Origin: Bacteroidales bacterium UBA2287
GTDB taxonomy: Bacteria; Bacteroidota; Bacteroidia; Bacteroidales; Tenuifilaceae
Length of the DNA stretch: 15,583 bases
Reading direction: 5' to 3'
NCBI GenBank assembly: GCA_002345675.1
Contig: DDWL01000071.1
Span: forward strand, 1-15,583
The position numbers and the translations under genes were made by a program. Below are positions 14,351 to 15,583 of this stretch, one piece after another (the stretch's first letter is position 1; every line of letters starts with the position of its first letter). Under the pieces are notes generated by a model. That model worked only from the letters and a program-made list of their open reading frames with translations, was not told the origin of the DNA and made no database searches.

Positions 14351-14770
14351 TTAACTAAATATTTCGTCAAGGTCTTTTATTGAAATAATTTTTGTTTTTT
14401 CAATTGTTTTTAAATCAAGCAAATCATTGTCGCCAGTAACAAGGTAGTCTGCTTTAGAATCTAATGCGAGGCTCAATAAAAAATCATCTTTTGGGTCTCT
14501 ACATAATTTCAGGCTACTTGTTACTTTAACTATTTTACCGTAATTCCCAATAAGTTCTAAAAGTTTTTCAATGTCGGTAAAATGAAAAAAACTCTTAAAC
14601 TTCTCTCTTTGGGATACAATTAAAAATTCTTCAAGCAATTCATTTGAGAAAATGAGTAAAACTTCTTTGCTAAACAAATACTTGTCAAGATATTTAATCT
14701 TATCGGAGATTAAGTATGAAACCCAAAAGTTTGTGTCAAGGATAATCTTAACTCTTTTTTTCCTTGGCAT
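14351..14770 (-). CDS. PIN-domain toxin (predicted ribonuclease)
   Basis: This 139-residue protein is a complete PIN domain. Metal-binding acidic residues are in place: Asp12 in IILDTNFW, Glu44 in SNELLEEF, Asp92/Asp95/Asp96 in CRDPKDDF, and Asp114/Asp116 in VTGDNDLL. It matches the 'PIN family toxin component' group (COG1569-like), whose members cut RNA. Its start overlaps the upstream antitoxin-like gene by 23 bp, so translation is probably coupled, as in toxin-antitoxin operons. The sequence is visibly richer in A/T and poorer in TCG/CGA codons than tnaA, uvrB or the kinase, which suggests it was acquired. The start codon could be slightly off, since MPRKKRVKIILDT has no close alternative Met. 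Confidence 0.88.
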   Translation of the reverse strand: MPRKKRVKIILDTNFWVSYLISDKIKYLDKYLFSKEVLLIFSNELLEEFLIVSQREKFKSFFHFTDIEKLLELIGNYGKIVKVTSSLKLCRDPKDDFLLSLALDSKADYLVTGDNDLLDLKTIEKTKIISIKDLDEIFS

Positions 14771-14978
14771 AACGATCTGCTCTTACGTTTTCAATTTCTT
14801 TAGTTATTTCTTCTATTGATGGAGACTCATTTGCTTTTGAGCGAAATTTGTCCAATAACTTTTTTAATTGAATTTCAGAACTTTCAACTTTTGTTATTGA
14901 AATTAAGTCAAGGTCAGCAAGTTGTTTTAAAATGCTTTTAACTTTTGGGTTTAAAATTTCAATTCTTAATGCTTCCAT
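14748..14978 (-). CDS. Antitoxin-like partner of the PIN toxin
   Basis: This 76-residue, highly charged small protein begins MEALRIEILNPKVKSILKQL and ends SPSIEEITKEIENVRADRYAKEKKS. The second half is Glu/Lys-rich and probably helical, like toxin-binding tails. I recall the same pattern, NPK-x5-LL with a late PSIEEI-x2-E-x2-VR, in small genes upstream of PIN toxins. I moved the start from the longest frame (15053) to ATG 14978: the promoter at 14995-15026 would otherwise lie inside the gene, and the extra N-terminus has no protein character. The gene overlaps the toxin gene at its 3' end. No clear DNA-binding motif is visible, so whether it autoregulates is open. Confidence 0.78.
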   Translation of the reverse strand: MEALRIEILNPKVKSILKQLADLDLISITKVESSEIQLKKLLDKFRSKANESPSIEEITKEIENVRADRYAKEKKS

Positions 14979-14994
14979 AACATACCAATTTTGA

Positions 14995-15026
14995 CAAATA
15001 TACAAAAGATTTGGAGCTAGTGCAAA
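14995..15026 (-). promoter_or_regulatory. Promoter of the antitoxin-PIN operon
   Basis: On the minus strand TTTG (15026-15023) is followed after 20 nt by TATATTTG (15002-14995), an exact TAnnTTTG. The predicted start of transcription is about 10 nt before the antitoxin ATG at 14978. It is the best promoter in the window and fixes the antitoxin start. Confidence 0.65.
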
Positions 15027-15068
15027 CTGCTGTAATTGCATGAAGCACAACAATTGAATATCAGCAAC

Positions 15069-15512
15069 CTACAACTGCTTGTAGCTAATGCACTCAACAA
15101 CATAGGCAAAGGTTGGAACTTCTTTTCCCTCCTCGGTTTCGCAGTCGGCAACTACGCTTCCTGGAACCTTTTTAACTTTTCCAATTACTTCAACCTGCTT
15201 GCCCATAAGCGAGGTTTCGAATTTTTGAACAGCATCGCCACCTTCAACCTTCATGGTTTTACCTTCAACCTTACCAAAAACGGTAAGGCGTTTTCCACCG
15301 TGCATACAAGCATGATCGACAGTTGCAGTAAACTTAACAGTTTTGCCATCGAGAGCCGAAGCATCGGAAAGTAGCGAATCGACCGACACCTCAATAATTG
15401 CCATGTCGGTTTTGGTTGCCTGTTCGGTTTCGGCAGGTTTTTGATTTCCGCCACAGGCGGCAAAAACAAATGCTACAGATGCAAAAAGAATGTAGTTTTT
15501 TAGGTTCTTCAT
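15069..15512 (-). CDS. OB-fold-like lipoprotein
   Basis: This 147-residue protein has a lipoprotein signal (MKNLKNYILFASVAFVFAAC, lipobox FAAC, lipidated Cys20), followed by a low-complexity linker NQKPAETEQATKTD. The folded part (about 38-147) reads LDGKTVKFTATVDHACMHGGKRLTVFGK and VEVIGKVKKVPG, a barrel-like beta pattern that recalls OB-fold domains of small bacterial lipoproteins. HACMHGGK holds one Cys and two His, possibly a metal site, and a further Cys lies at about 127 and 142; a disulfide is possible. No neighbour explains its function; the gene ends before the antitoxin promoter on the same strand. The lipoprotein call is secure, the domain call tentative. Confidence 0.8.
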   Translation of the reverse strand: MKNLKNYILFASVAFVFAACGGNQKPAETEQATKTDMAIIEVSVDSLLSDASALDGKTVKFTATVDHACMHGGKRLTVFGKVEGKTMKVEGGDAVQKFETSLMGKQVEVIGKVKKVPGSVVADCETEEGKEVPTFAYVVECISYKQL

Positions 15513-15583
15513 GTTTTTATTTTTAAAGGTTAAGAAACTATTGGTTAAATTAGGATGAACTAAGTAATTAGAATAATATAATG

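Noticed and set aside
14979..15053. Longer antitoxin start at 15053
   Set aside because: A near-perfect promoter lies within this stretch, so transcription would start after it.

Overview
The window looks like chromosomal DNA from an anaerobic member of the Bacteroidota, probably Bacteroidales or Marinilabiliales. The evidence is start sites with A-rich leaders instead of Shine-Dalgarno sequences, several promoters of the Bacteroidota form TTTG-N19/20-TAnnTTTG, tryptophanase, a small PepSY-like membrane protein of a Bacteroidota type, and intergenic repeat islands of a style I associate with this phylum. The genus is not identifiable by eye.

Layout. Positions 1-440 hold a broken C-terminal fragment of a phospholipase-D-like (HKD) protein and a 22-nt-period CTTTGTG repeat. 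The minus-strand genes that follow are mntP (manganese exporter) and, upstream of it, a 1068-residue MASE1-like/multi-PAS hybrid-free histidine kinase. A stand-alone receiver protein is divergent from the kinase and may be its partner. After a repeat island comes uvrB on the plus strand. A second island separates uvrB from a convergent YfcC-family carrier. Between yfcC and the MATE gene lies a small plus-strand accessory locus: a broken helix-turn-helix regulator, a Gly/Ala-rich bacteriocin-like short peptide, and a secreted beta-rich, outer-membrane-like protein ending in a strong terminator. Then, on the minus strand, come tnaA and a MATE transporter in an apparent two-gene operon, a PepSY-associated membrane protein, an AT-rich antitoxin/PIN-toxin pair, and an OB-like lipoprotein.

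How genes work together. tnaA and the MATE gene are 9 bp apart and probably co-transcribed, which suggests (without proving) export linked to tryptophan/indole metabolism. The kinase and receiver together would make a two-component relay that still lacks an output domain. The PIN gene and its upstream partner overlap and share a near-perfect promoter, as toxin-antitoxin operons do. uvrB and mntP are housekeeping or stress genes without obvious links to neighbours.

Least ordinary parts: (1) four intergenic islands made of drifting 7-nt tandem units, three of them carrying an 18-bp palindrome CCCCGATA-N2-TATCGGGG and one folding into a large hairpin between convergent genes; (2) the 9286-10312 regulator/peptide/envelope-protein locus, in which both the regulator and the peptide leader appear frameshifted. 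The locus is either decaying, affected by sequencing error, or (least likely) controlled by frameshifting.
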